A stretch of 64,000 bases of DNA from Lachnospiraceae bacterium (GTDB lineage: Bacteria; Bacillota; Clostridia; Lachnospirales; Lachnospiraceae): contig SVFF01000005.1 of NCBI GenBank assembly GCA_015057005.1, positions 115,355 through 179,354 of the forward strand. The letters are read 5' to 3'. The notes under the pieces are model-generated. The model made no database searches and was not told the DNA's origin. It was given only the letters and a program-made list of their open reading frames with translations. Each line of letters begins with the position of its first letter. Within the stretch, counting starts at the first letter, position 1. Below are positions 24,878 through 32,919 of this stretch, in pieces. The translations under genes and the position numbers were made by a program.

Positions 24878-26932
24878 TCATTTTTGAATCAACTCAATTT
24901 CCAAGAATACTGCCATATTTGTCTCAGGGAAAGTTACCTTAATCCCTTCCGACACGATTTCGGCGGTTGCATCAGTAACGGAGGGGTAACCGATCTTTAC
25001 CTGCTTCACAGGGGCTTCCATATTGGCAATCACAGTTGTTTCACCCTGAAGCGCCCAAACTGCCAGATAAAGCTTATTACCATCCTTCAAGCCGGAGCAA
25101 ACCCCTCTGTCACCGAAACGTGTGAAACCATTGGGGAAATAGGGGAGGGCACGTTTCTTCATTTCGGAAAGGGAATTGTAATAATCCACACCTTCCTTCA
25201 CAAGGGAAAGCTGATGTTCATCCAGCATCCACAGGCGGCTGCTCAAATAGAGACGGCCCGGGAAGGTATTGATCATATTCATGACAATGCGGTTGTCCGA
25301 AACGTCTGCCGGTGTCTTACAGTCATTGCCGAAAGGATAACTCCAAACAGCAGCCTGCTCCGGCAGAGCACCGATTAGGATATTACCGACGATGTACGGG
25401 GCTTTCAGATATTGTGTCTGATCCGAAATGGATATCAGGGAGAACTCAGAAAGTGTCTTGTAGTCCATTCTCATGCCGCCGGAAGCACATGTCTCAAAGA
25501 TTACATCAGGGTAACGTTCCTTTAAGTCATGGATCCATTCTAAAAATGCTGCCGAGCAAGCCTCCAGACCGCTGCCGAAGGAGCTGGCGTTCCGGTCCGT
25601 ACCAATTCCGCAGTCCTGATTATAGTCGATCTTAATATACTTTGCGCCGTAATCCTCAATCATCTGGCGGAATACTTCTGTCATGTAGGTGCGGACTTTC
25701 TCGTTACGGTAATCCAGGAAATAGCGGTTCCAGACATGCACAGGTTTTCCGTTTCGCTGTAAAAAGCAGTCATCGTCGTAATAGTCCAGCATTTCTTTAC
25801 ACTTGTCACCAATGACTTCTGCTTCAATCCAAAGGCCGGGTTTCATACCCAGAGAATAAATCAGATCCATGGTTTTCTTCAAACCGTCAGGGAATCTGAA
25901 TTTGCTCTCTTTCCACTGGCCAAGGTAGTGGAAAACATGCTCAGTACCCACATCCCGCCCTTTTTCATCATGCCAACCGCAGTCAATAATGTAGTATTCT
26001 GAACCCATCTGTGCAGCTACAGGAGCGCAGTTGGCAGCGTCTTCCTGTTTCGTTGCGCTCCAGGTAAAATGCATATAGTCATTGAAATGTACCGGAAGGT
26101 GAGCATCCGCCTTGTTTAAACCGGAAATGTGTCGACGATATTTTGTCAGTTCGCCAACAACCTCATTTACACTGTTGCCAAAGGTCAATGCCACATAGGG
26201 TGTAGTATAGGATTCACCGGGGAGGAGTTTTTCACACCATCCGCCCTGGAGCAGGTTAGGACCACCAAGATAAATATAATATTCTTCATCCAGATCCGAG
26301 ATTTCATAATACCAGGAACAGTTACTTTCAATCTGGAACATCAAAAAGGATCCGGTTTCCCGGTTCTCCAAAATGCTTACCGGCAGGGACTCTTTACTGG
26401 ACCAACTTCCGATATTGGAAACGGCAAATTTTTTCTGTGCCTGGACAACTTCACCGCCTAAACCCAGTTCCGGGAAGCTGCGGATCAGCGGCTGCACCTC
26501 TGCATGATGGCTTTGTATAAACTGGGTAAGGAAAAAGTTATCTGCCTTTTGGGCGGCGTTTTTGCCGCCAAAACCGGTCACGGTAAATGCAGAAACTTCT
26601 TCCAGCACAATGGGTTCCTCTGAAATATTAGTCACGGTAGTTGCGGCACGGAAGGCATCACAGTCTTCATATCCCACAAACACAGTTTTGACTTCTGTCT
26701 GAGGACTTTTCTGCACGACCTCAATAGTGTTTCCTTCTTCTTTTACGGATACCAACTTCAGCTGTGGTCCTTCTGAGGAATTTACCATTTTCACGCCCAT
26801 ATGGGAATCCTTATTGCCTCCGGAAAGCTGCACCTCAGCAAAACGGCTCTGCAAATTCTCCATATTTCCGCATTTTACAAGTTTTATCACACCGTTTTCA
26901 ATTTGAAATTTTAGATTGTCAGATAAGAACAT
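24878..26932 (-). CDS. Alpha-galactosidase (GH36)
   Basis: 684 aa. Cleaves terminal alpha-1,6-galactose from raffinose-type sugars and galactomannan. The catalytic nucleophile is probably Asp436 in KIDYNQD, and the acid/base is probably Asp504 in SISDQTQ; ETCASGGMRMD is also a family signature. No signal peptide is seen, so it acts in the cytoplasm on imported oligosaccharides. No transporter or regulator of the raffinose type is adjacent. A GGGGATC ribosome site precedes the ATG. The gene stop abuts the truncated EamA gene. Confidence 0.94.
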   Translation of the reverse strand: MFLSDNLKFQIENGVIKLVKCGNMENLQSRFAEVQLSGGNKDSHMGVKMVNSSEGPQLKLVSVKEEGNTIEVVQKSPQTEVKTVFVGYEDCDAFRAATTVTNISEEPIVLEEVSAFTVTGFGGKNAAQKADNFFLTQFIQSHHAEVQPLIRSFPELGLGGEVVQAQKKFAVSNIGSWSSKESLPVSILENRETGSFLMFQIESNCSWYYEISDLDEEYYIYLGGPNLLQGGWCEKLLPGESYTTPYVALTFGNSVNEVVGELTKYRRHISGLNKADAHLPVHFNDYMHFTWSATKQEDAANCAPVAAQMGSEYYIIDCGWHDEKGRDVGTEHVFHYLGQWKESKFRFPDGLKKTMDLIYSLGMKPGLWIEAEVIGDKCKEMLDYYDDDCFLQRNGKPVHVWNRYFLDYRNEKVRTYMTEVFRQMIEDYGAKYIKIDYNQDCGIGTDRNASSFGSGLEACSAAFLEWIHDLKERYPDVIFETCASGGMRMDYKTLSEFSLISISDQTQYLKAPYIVGNILIGALPEQAAVWSYPFGNDCKTPADVSDNRIVMNMINTFPGRLYLSSRLWMLDEHQLSLVKEGVDYYNSLSEMKKRALPYFPNGFTRFGDRGVCSGLKDGNKLYLAVWALQGETTVIANMEAPVKQVKIGYPSVTDATAEIVSEGIKVTFPETNMAVFLEIELIQK

Positions 26933-27064
26933 ATCACAGATCCCCTTAACTTATTATGTACATCCATCAATGAATACGCTGCCACTATGAAAATCAGCAA
27001 TATATAGGTTATCTACAGTATATATCTAAAAGATAGGGGTGTCTATTGAATTTTCACAAAAGTC

Positions 27065-27107
27065 TTGACAGAACGGCCATACTGTATATAATTAATATAT
27101 ACAGTAT
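27065..27107 (+). promoter_or_regulatory. Promoter and palindromic operator of the GntR/ABC operon
   Basis: TTGACA (27065-27070), 16-base spacer, TATAAT (27087-27092). A perfect inverted repeat with 12-base arms ATACTGTATATA and TATATACAGTAT around ATTAA (27079-27107) covers the -10, the layout expected for autorepression by a YtrA-type GntR protein. A further half site (CTACAGTATATATCT) lies near 27015. Confidence 0.85.
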
Positions 27108-27123
27108 GAACAGAGGTGATGAA

Positions 27124-27501
27124 GTGAACATACTAATAGATAATAAAAGTGGTGCACCTATTTACGATCAAATATATTCCCAGATAAAAAGTCAGATTAT
27201 CAGCGGAGTTTTAAAAGAAGATGAAATGCTGCCGTCCATTCGTGGGCTTGCGAAGGATCTGCGGATCAGCTTTATTACCACCAAGCGGGCTTATGAGGAA
27301 CTGGAAAAGGATGGTTTCCTTTACACACTTCCGGGCAAGGGGTGTTATGTAGCGCCCAAGAATGTGGAACTTTTGCGGGAAGAGAATCTAAAGAAGATCG
27401 AAAGCTATATGGATGAAATCGTCAGGCTGGCTGCATCCTGCAATTTGAGCAAAGAAGATATTATAGAAATGATTCATTTTAGTCTGGAGGAACAAGGATG
27501 A
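27124..27501 (+). CDS. GntR family regulator, YtrA subfamily
   Basis: 125 aa from the GTG at 27124, chosen because GAGGTG lies six bases before it and the protein then begins with the family form MNILIDNKSGAPIYDQ. A winged helix (about 10-75: IRGLAKDLRISFITTKRAYEEL) is followed by the short helical tail typical of YtrA proteins, with no metabolite-binding domain. It overlaps the ATP-binding gene by four bases. The operator over its promoter suggests it represses its own operon; inducers of such operons are often cell-wall-active compounds, but this is not shown here. Confidence 0.92.
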   Translation: MNILIDNKSGAPIYDQIYSQIKSQIISGVLKEDEMLPSIRGLAKDLRISFITTKRAYEELEKDGFLYTLPGKGCYVAPKNVELLREENLKKIESYMDEIVRLAASCNLSKEDIIEMIHFSLEEQG

Positions 27502-28340
27502 ACGCACTTGAAATTAGAAATCTGACAAAAGTCTTTCCCGGCTTTACGCTGGATAATCTGAATTTAACGCTGCCCAGCGGATGTATCATGGGACTGATCG
27601 GCGAAAACGGAGCAGGAAAGAGCACCACCATCAAACTTATTCTCGATATGATCCGCAAGGACAGCGGGACTATCACCATACTGGGAAAAGATAATCAGGA
27701 CAGCATTGAACTTACCAAAGAGGAGATCGGTGTTGTGATGGACGAGGCGGGGATTCCCGAATGTTTGACAACAGTGCAGGTTGGAAAAGTGATGAAGAAT
27801 ACCTTCCGTAACTGGGATGAAGAAGAATATTCCCGTATGCTTACAAAGCTGGCACTGCCGGACAAAAAGCAGTTCAAAGATTTCTCACGGGGGATGAAAA
27901 TGAAGCTGGGCATTGCCATTGCCATGTCCCACAAAAGCAAACTTTTGATTTTGGACGAAGCCACTTCCGGACTTGATCCGGTGGTCCGTGATGAAGTAGT
28001 TGAGATGTTCAGCGATTTCACAAGAGATGAAACCCACTCCATACTCATTTCTTCCCATATCGTAAGTGACCTGGAGAAACTGTGCGATTATGTGGCGTTC
28101 CTGCACAAAGGAAAGCTGCTGCTTTGTGAGGAGAAGGACCGGTTGCTTGATGAGTACGGCTTGATCCACTGTACTGCTGAAGAATTGCAGAAGCTTCCGG
28201 CAGAGTCTGTCAAGTATAAGAAAGAAAATCCATATGGAGTAGAAGCGATGGTGCCAAGGAGTGTTGTGCCTGCCGGTATTAACATCAGTCCCATCAGTAT
28301 TGAAGAACTCTTTGTGTTCATGGTTAAGGAGGCGAGATAA
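27498..28340 (+). CDS. ABC transporter ATP-binding protein
   Basis: 280 aa. Walker A GENGAGKSTT, Q-loop region, signature FSRGMKMKLG (a variant of LSGGQ usual in YtrB/EcsA-like proteins), Walker B LLILDEATSGLD, and the switch His in ISSHIVSDLE. It overlaps the GntR gene and is followed by a small permease, so the trio forms a typical YtrAB-type unit for export of, or resistance to, a membrane-active compound; the substrate is unknown. Confidence 0.94.
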   Translation: MNALEIRNLTKVFPGFTLDNLNLTLPSGCIMGLIGENGAGKSTTIKLILDMIRKDSGTITILGKDNQDSIELTKEEIGVVMDEAGIPECLTTVQVGKVMKNTFRNWDEEEYSRMLTKLALPDKKQFKDFSRGMKMKLGIAIAMSHKSKLLILDEATSGLDPVVRDEVVEMFSDFTRDETHSILISSHIVSDLEKLCDYVAFLHKGKLLLCEEKDRLLDEYGLIHCTAEELQKLPAESVKYKKENPYGVEAMVPRSVVPAGINISPISIEELFVFMVKEAR

Positions 28341-28341
28341 C

Positions 28342-28968
28342 ATGAAAGGACTTCTTTTAAAAGATTGGTATATGATGAAAAAGTATTGCAAGAATTACAT
28401 TTTCATTACCGCTATATTTATCGCAGTATCTCTGGTAAATGAAGACAATCTGTTTTTTGTGTTTTATCCCTGCCTGCTCTGCGGTATGATACCGGTAAAT
28501 CTCCTTGGCTATGATGAAAGGAGCCGTTGGCTTCAGTATAGCGGCACTTTACCCTATACAAAAACCCAACTTGTCTCAGTTAAATATTTGATCGGTTTGA
28601 TGGCACAGGCATCAGTTCTGATCGTTACAGGTCTGGTGCAAGGTATCAAAATGATCATAAACGGTACTTTCGTGTTGGGTGATTTTATTGTACTTTTGTT
28701 GCTTTTGCTGACTATGTCAGCCTTTACATCCTCTATTTCCCTTCCTTTTATCTTTAAGTTGGGAGTGGAAAAGGGAAGAACTGCCTATTATGTGATGATT
28801 GGTTTTGTCTGTGGAGCCAGTGTTTTGGCATCCAGTCTGTTAAGAGGTCAAATGCAGACCCGGATACAGCCCAATCTGCTTTTGGCAGTGCCGGCTGTTG
28901 CAGGGATGAGTGTCTATGCTTTATCCTGGTACCTGTCCATTGTCTTTTATAAAAAGCGGGAATTATAA
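28342..28968 (+). CDS. ABC-2 type permease
   Basis: 208 aa from ATG 28342, preceded by AAGGAGG. Six hydrophobic segments fit the ABC-2 permease of two-gene exporters (N-terminal LLLKDWYMMKKYCK, then alternating hydrophobic stretches). It starts one base after the ATPase stop. A reading from a TTG at 28261 would lie inside the ATPase gene and is not supported. Partner of the ATPase; substrate unknown. Confidence 0.88.
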   Translation: MKGLLLKDWYMMKKYCKNYIFITAIFIAVSLVNEDNLFFVFYPCLLCGMIPVNLLGYDERSRWLQYSGTLPYTKTQLVSVKYLIGLMAQASVLIVTGLVQGIKMIINGTFVLGDFIVLLLLLLTMSAFTSSISLPFIFKLGVEKGRTAYYVMIGFVCGASVLASSLLRGQMQTRIQPNLLLAVPAVAGMSVYALSWYLSIVFYKKREL

Positions 28969-28977
28969 ATAAGAAAG

Positions 28978-29490
28978 TGCGCCTTTAAACGGTGGTGACT
29001 TAGGATAGCATTTGAGGAAAGGCCCTGCCTGCCCCGGGACGCACTTCCACCGAAATACGCAAGCTTTTCGGGATTTTATGGACGCATGAATTTTAAGAGC
29101 CAATTAGGCGCCCTAGTTCGCAACTCAGACCCACAGGGCATTGGCAAAAAAACGTCCCCAGAAATGTTTCCGAGAAAAATAATGATGTACCATTCAATAG
29201 ACGGACACAAAAATTGCTATGTTTGAGCATATGCGAGTTTAGCAATTTTTGTGTCAAGCTCGTCGGCTGAATGGTACATCATATATTTTTCAGGAAAGAT
29301 TTCTCGGCGTTTTTTTGCCAGTGCCCTGTCGGTCCTCAGACAGTCTCACCACGGGCGCCGCTTTTTAAAATTCATGCGTCTTAAAATCCAACGAAAAACT
29401 TGCACGGGTATTTCTTGTGGAAGTGCGTCCCGGGGCAGGCAGGGCCTTTTCTGATAAGTTTTCCCAAGTCAGCGCAGTTTAAAGGCGCAT
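28978..29490. repeat. Long imperfect palindrome (about 510 bp)
   Basis: The two arms of about 250 bases are near reverse complements from end to end. Paired blocks include GCGCCTTTAAAC, GGCCCTGCCTGCCCCGGGAC with GACGCACTTCCA, GACGCATGAATTTTAA, GGCAAAAAAACG, ATGATGTACCATTCA and GACACAAAAATTGCTA, closing at the centre GAGCATATGCGA. Differences between arms are scattered. A transcript would fold into one very long hairpin. It fills the whole gap between two convergent operons and has no convincing coding frame, so it may be a MITE-like element, a structured RNA, or a bidirectional terminator. Confidence 0.85.
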
Positions 29491-29494
29491 TTTT

Positions 29495-30076
29495 TTAAGC
29501 ATGTAAGTGAAACAATTGGGGTTTCTTGACCTTGAAATCCAAAACAAACAGGTAAGCAACCAGCAATAGCAGAAAATGTAATACCAGAACAAAATACATC
29601 TGGGGAAGCAGAAAGCGGAAACCGTAAACAAAGGGCAGTAAAATGGAGATGGAGGTTACCGGCAGTCCCCGGTAGGTCTTGTTGCAGCCTTCCTCGGTCT
29701 TTTGACGGTTGCTTTCCAGTACGTTGAAAAATGCCAGTCGGATAACAGCGCACAGGCAATAGGTGCACATACACAGGATTCCGAAGATCCCGTTGACACC
29801 CATGCAGTAACAGAGGAAAGCTGGGAATACACCGAAGCTGACGATGTCACACAAGGAGTCCAGTTGAATGCCAAAAGCCTTTTCATCTTCTGTACGGTCT
29901 TTCTTGGTGCGGGCTACGGCACCGTCAAAGGCATCGCAAAGTCCGGACACAAGCAGGCAGATAACGGCAGTGCTAAAGGAACCTTTACTTGCCTGGATCA
30001 TACCGATCACTGCAGAAACCAGACTTGCATATGTTAATACAACGGTATAATTATAAAATCCAATGAATTTAAGCAT
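29495..30076 (-). CDS. pssA: CDP-alcohol phosphatidyltransferase (phosphatidylserine synthase-like)
   Basis: 193 aa membrane enzyme that moves a phosphatidyl group from CDP-diacylglycerol to an alcohol. The signature is the spaced DG..AR / G..LDSLCD pattern: CDAFDGAVARTKKD then FGIQLDSLCDIVSFG, with an insert of a few residues, as in PssA. About five membrane helices. Serine is the likely acceptor given the similarity, but this is an inference. It starts 9 bp after the DUF368 gene, so the two form an operon. Confidence 0.85.
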   Translation of the reverse strand: MLKFIGFYNYTVVLTYASLVSAVIGMIQASKGSFSTAVICLLVSGLCDAFDGAVARTKKDRTEDEKAFGIQLDSLCDIVSFGVFPAFLCYCMGVNGIFGILCMCTYCLCAVIRLAFFNVLESNRQKTEEGCNKTYRGLPVTSISILLPFVYGFRFLLPQMYFVLVLHFLLLLVAYLFVLDFKVKKPQLFHLHA

Positions 30077-30085
30077 TTTCTTTCC

Positions 30086-30904
30086 TCATTTCTTTTTTCT
30101 TTTGTCCCAATTCCCTAAGTAAAAAGAGACTGCAAATCCGATACACAAAAGGAAGAGTGAAATCACAGACATCCAATTGGGGGCTAAAGCACAGTTTTTA
30201 TTCAGCATATTCGGTATCATTGTAAGGAAAATTCCAAATATCACAGAAAAGGTAGCTGTGTAAAAGCGTTTGAACAGCCAACTGATACCAAAAGAGATCA
30301 TTACAGCACCAAGACCTAAGCCGATTATCATGGGCAGCAGAACCTGCAGTTCAAAATTTGCCAATGCAGCTACGTACATTTCATAAAACCCCAGTGTAGA
30401 TAAAAACACTGCAGGGTCGACGCCGGGAATGATCGCTGTGGCGGCAACGGCAATTCCAAGCAAAATGGATTGGAGAAGAGAGGGGTCTGTAATCTGGGGG
30501 AAGACATCCGGATTCCTTGTGAAAAACCAGAATCCGAATAGGGCGGAAAGAAATATCAGGAAATAATATTTCTTTGAAAAACCTTCTTTTTTAAGTTCCT
30601 GCCAGAGCATTGGAAGGGTGCCTAAAATGAGTCCCAGAAAGCAGAAGCGGGTAGGCATTTCATAATTGTTCAGAAAGAAGTTAATGATCTTGCTGAACAG
30701 CAACACCCCTACGAACATTCCTGCCACCAATGGCAATAGGAAGCGAAGGTTCTTTTTCATATCTGCAAAAAGAGTCCCCAAAGCTTCCAGCGTTTTTTGA
30801 TAGAGACCAAAAATGATCAATAATACACTTCCGCTTAAACCCGGTGCAACACCGCCGATGCCTACGATGATTCCTTTTAAAAAGTGCTTTATGTTTTCGT
30901 TCAT
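30086..30904 (-). CDS. DUF368 membrane protein (PopT-type undecaprenyl phosphate translocase family)
   Basis: 272 aa with about eight hydrophobic segments. The family motif near the N terminus is GIVVGIGGVAPGLSGSVLL (here GIIVGIGGVAPGLSGS) and a related inverted-repeat copy AATAIIPGVDPAVFLSTLG lies near 150-170. DUF368 proteins of the PopT type recycle undecaprenyl phosphate across the membrane for wall synthesis. It is the first gene of an operon with a phosphatidyltransferase. A GGAGGG ribosome site precedes the start and a palindromic operator lies in the leader. Confidence 0.88.
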   Translation of the reverse strand: MNENIKHFLKGIIVGIGGVAPGLSGSVLLIIFGLYQKTLEALGTLFADMKKNLRFLLPLVAGMFVGVLLFSKIINFFLNNYEMPTRFCFLGLILGTLPMLWQELKKEGFSKKYYFLIFLSALFGFWFFTRNPDVFPQITDPSLLQSILLGIAVAATAIIPGVDPAVFLSTLGFYEMYVAALANFELQVLLPMIIGLGLGAVMISFGISWLFKRFYTATFSVIFGIFLTMIPNMLNKNCALAPNWMSVISLFLLCIGFAVSFYLGNWDKRKKK

Positions 30905-30916
30905 CGATTGCCCTCC

Positions 30917-30977
30917 ATATTAGGGCACATGTCCTAATATTACTTTAAAATATAGCCCTATTTGCTTCAAATGTCAA
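30917..30977 (-). promoter_or_regulatory. Promoter and operator of the DUF368/pssA operon
   Basis: On the minus strand TTGACA (30972-30977), 17 bases, TATATT (30949-30954). Downstream of the -10 lies a 24-bp palindrome with perfect arms ATATTAGG and CCTAATAT (30917-30940), placed as a repressor site at the transcript start. The regulator is not evident nearby. Confidence 0.75.
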
Positions 30978-31051
30978 TTCAGGTTACTATTTTTGCTTGA
31001 TTGGAAATTTAAATAAAAATTTACGGGCACGCAATATTGCGGAGTGATATC

Positions 31052-31080
31052 TTGACTTTAATAAATGTCTGTGATAAAAT
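31052..31080 (+). promoter_or_regulatory. Promoter of the SCIFF operon
   Basis: TTGACT and TAAAAT with a 17-base spacer, about 80 bases before the peptide start. Confidence 0.6.
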
Positions 31081-31159
31081 TTTTGTAAGTTTTTAGGCGA
31101 TGTTCCAGATGGCGGCAGCAGCGCTGAAAATATTTTATTTAAGAGATTGGAGACCTACT

Positions 31160-31306
31160 ATGGAAAGAATTAAGACTCTTGAGACCCGTAATCTGTGTGA
31201 AAGCGCTAAGAAGGGTGGCTGTGGTGAATGCCAGACCTCTTGTCAGTCTGCTTGCAAGACCAGCTGTGGTGTTGCTAATCAGAAGTGTGAGAACGCTGAG
31301 AAGTAA
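31160..31306 (+). CDS. scfA: SCIFF peptide precursor (six cysteines in forty-five residues)
   Basis: 48 aa ribosomal peptide precursor that the adjacent radical SAM enzyme modifies with a thioether link. Start ATG 31160, after TGGAG; an upstream ATG at 31100 gives a non-family leader. The leader IKTLETRNL is the family hallmark, and the Cys-rich part reads GGCGECQTSCQSACKTSC. Cysteines are at 13, 21, 24, 28, 32, 36 and 43: the six of the family plus an extra one at 13 in the leader. SCIFF and its maturase are near-universal in Clostridia, but the role of the product is unknown. Confidence 0.95.
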   Translation: MERIKTLETRNLCESAKKGGCGECQTSCQSACKTSCGVANQKCENAEK

Positions 31307-31324
31307 TTTGATTTCGACCGGGAA

Positions 31325-31355
31325 GGTGCCGCTGTATTGGCGGCACTTTTTATTT
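31325..31355 (+). terminator. Terminator between the SCIFF peptide and its maturase
   Basis: GTGCCGC / GCGGCAC stem with loop TGTATTG, followed by TTTTTATTTCTTT. Partial readthrough here would make far more peptide than enzyme. Confidence 0.85.
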
Positions 31356-31406
31356 CTTTACAGGAAGACCTTGTCACACTAACGTGTGAAAGCTCTTCCT
31401 GCAAAG
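31356..31406. repeat. Small palindromic repeat, copy A
   Basis: CTTTACAGGAAGA ... TCTTCCTGCAAAG as outer arms and GTCACAC ... GTGTGA as inner arms. Its reverse complement resembles 59794-59833 (shared GCTTTCACA, GTGTGACAAGGTC or ATGTGACAAGGTC, TTCCTGCAAAG). Directly downstream, AGAGTCCGC-TT-GCGGACTCT (31476-31495) is a further perfect hairpin. So the 225-bp gap to the maturase gene is mostly folded, non-coding sequence. Confidence 0.65.
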
Positions 31407-31530
31407 CAAAATCCTCCGGGAGGATGCGCAGCTCGCGGAGAGGAAGTTTGCCTTTCAGGCACCGCTCGCGCGCTGAGAGTCCGCTTGCGGACTCTTTGTT
31501 CAAAACAAGAGGATGTTGGAGGAACGTTAA

Positions 31531-32919
31531 ATGGTACATCAGTATCAGTTAAATGGCTATAATATCGTGTTGGATTCCTGTTCCGGTGCGATCCATGTGG
31601 TGGATGAAGTAGCTTATGATATTATTGCTATGATAAAAGAAAAGGACACCGAAGCGATTGTGGCAGATATTATGAAAAAATATGGTCATCGGGAAGATGT
31701 GACGGAGGAAGAAGTGCGTCTTTGTATAGAAGATGTAGAAAGTCTGATTGCTGACCGCAAATTGTATACCCCCGATACCTTTAACGATATGGCCGGAACC
31801 TTCAAGGAGCGTTCCGGTGATGTTGTAAAGGCGCTGTGCCTGCATGTTGCGCACACCTGTAATCTGAACTGTGGTTATTGTTTTGCAAGTCAGGGCAAAT
31901 ATCATGGTGACAGGGCGCTCATGAGCTTTGAAGTGGGCAAACAGGCCTTGGATTTCCTTATGGATCACTCGGGTACCCGACGCAATCTGGAAGTGGATTT
32001 TTTTGGCGGTGAGCCTTTAATGAACTGGGATGTGGTAAAGCAGCTGGTGGAATATGCCCGCAGTGTAGAAAAGGAACGGGGCAAGAATTTCCGGTTTACA
32101 CTGACTACTAACGGAATGCTGATTGACGATGAAGTGATTGAGTTTGCCAACCGGGAGATGAGTAACGTTGTATTGTCACTGGACGGCCGCAAGGAGATTA
32201 ATGACCGTTCACGAGTAGATTATGCAGGAAACGGAAGTTATGACCGCATTGTTCCTAAATTCCAGAAGCTGGTGGAGGCAAGAGGCGGAAAAGATTACTA
32301 TATGCGGGGCACTTTCACCCACGCAAACCCTGATTTTACCAAGGATGTTTTTCACATGGCTGATCTGGGCTTCACAGAGCTCAGTATGGAGCCGGTAGTC
32401 TGTGCATCGGGAGATCCTGCTGCTTTGACAAAGGAAGATTTGGAAATTGTCAAGGAGCATTATGAAATTCTGGCAAAGGATATGCTTCGCAGGAAAAAAG
32501 AGGGCAAGCCTATTACCTTCTATCATTATATGTTGGATCTGACAGAGGGTCCTTGTATTTATAAGAGAATCTCAGGATGTGGTTCCGGTACGGAATATAT
32601 GGCAGTTACTCCCTGGGGTGACCTGTATCCTTGTCATCAGTTTGTGGGTGATGAGCAGTACAAGCTGGGGGATGTCTGGAATGGTGTGACCAATACCGGA
32701 CTTCGCGAGGAATTCCGCTCCTGTAATGCCTATGCCCGTAAGGAATGCGAAGATTGTTGGGCAAAACTGTATTGCTCGGGCGGTTGTGCAGCCAATGCTT
32801 ACCATGCAACAGGAAGCATTTTGGGTATTTATGAGCCCGGCTGTGAATTGTTCCGCAAGCGAATTGAGTGTGCGATTATGATGAAGGCGGCAGAGGAAGC
32901 TGCACGTGAGGATGATTAA
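31531..32919 (+). CDS. scfB: Radical SAM/SPASM SCIFF maturase (thioether-forming)
   Basis: 462 aa. N-terminal peptide-recognition region (about 1-85, RRE-like), then the radical SAM cluster motif CNLNCGYCFA near residue 110. The C-terminal SPASM region has auxiliary-cluster Cys: GCGSGTEYMAVTPWGDLYPC split around 350-370, CEDCWAKLYCSGGC and GCELF. It abstracts a hydrogen from a residue of the SCIFF peptide and forms a Cys thioether. GGAGG precedes the ATG. Its stop overlaps the next start (TAATG). Confidence 0.96.
   Translation: MVHQYQLNGYNIVLDSCSGAIHVVDEVAYDIIAMIKEKDTEAIVADIMKKYGHREDVTEEEVRLCIEDVESLIADRKLYTPDTFNDMAGTFKERSGDVVKALCLHVAHTCNLNCGYCFASQGKYHGDRALMSFEVGKQALDFLMDHSGTRRNLEVDFFGGEPLMNWDVVKQLVEYARSVEKERGKNFRFTLTTNGMLIDDEVIEFANREMSNVVLSLDGRKEINDRSRVDYAGNGSYDRIVPKFQKLVEARGGKDYYMRGTFTHANPDFTKDVFHMADLGFTELSMEPVVCASGDPAALTKEDLEIVKEHYEILAKDMLRRKKEGKPITFYHYMLDLTEGPCIYKRISGCGSGTEYMAVTPWGDLYPCHQFVGDEQYKLGDVWNGVTNTGLREEFRSCNAYARKECEDCWAKLYCSGGCAANAYHATGSILGIYEPGCELFRKRIECAIMMKAAEEAAREDD

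Noticed and set aside
28978..29490. An insertion sequence at the long palindrome
   Set aside because: No transposase frame and the arms meet at the centre, so it is not a standard IS; a MITE remains possible.
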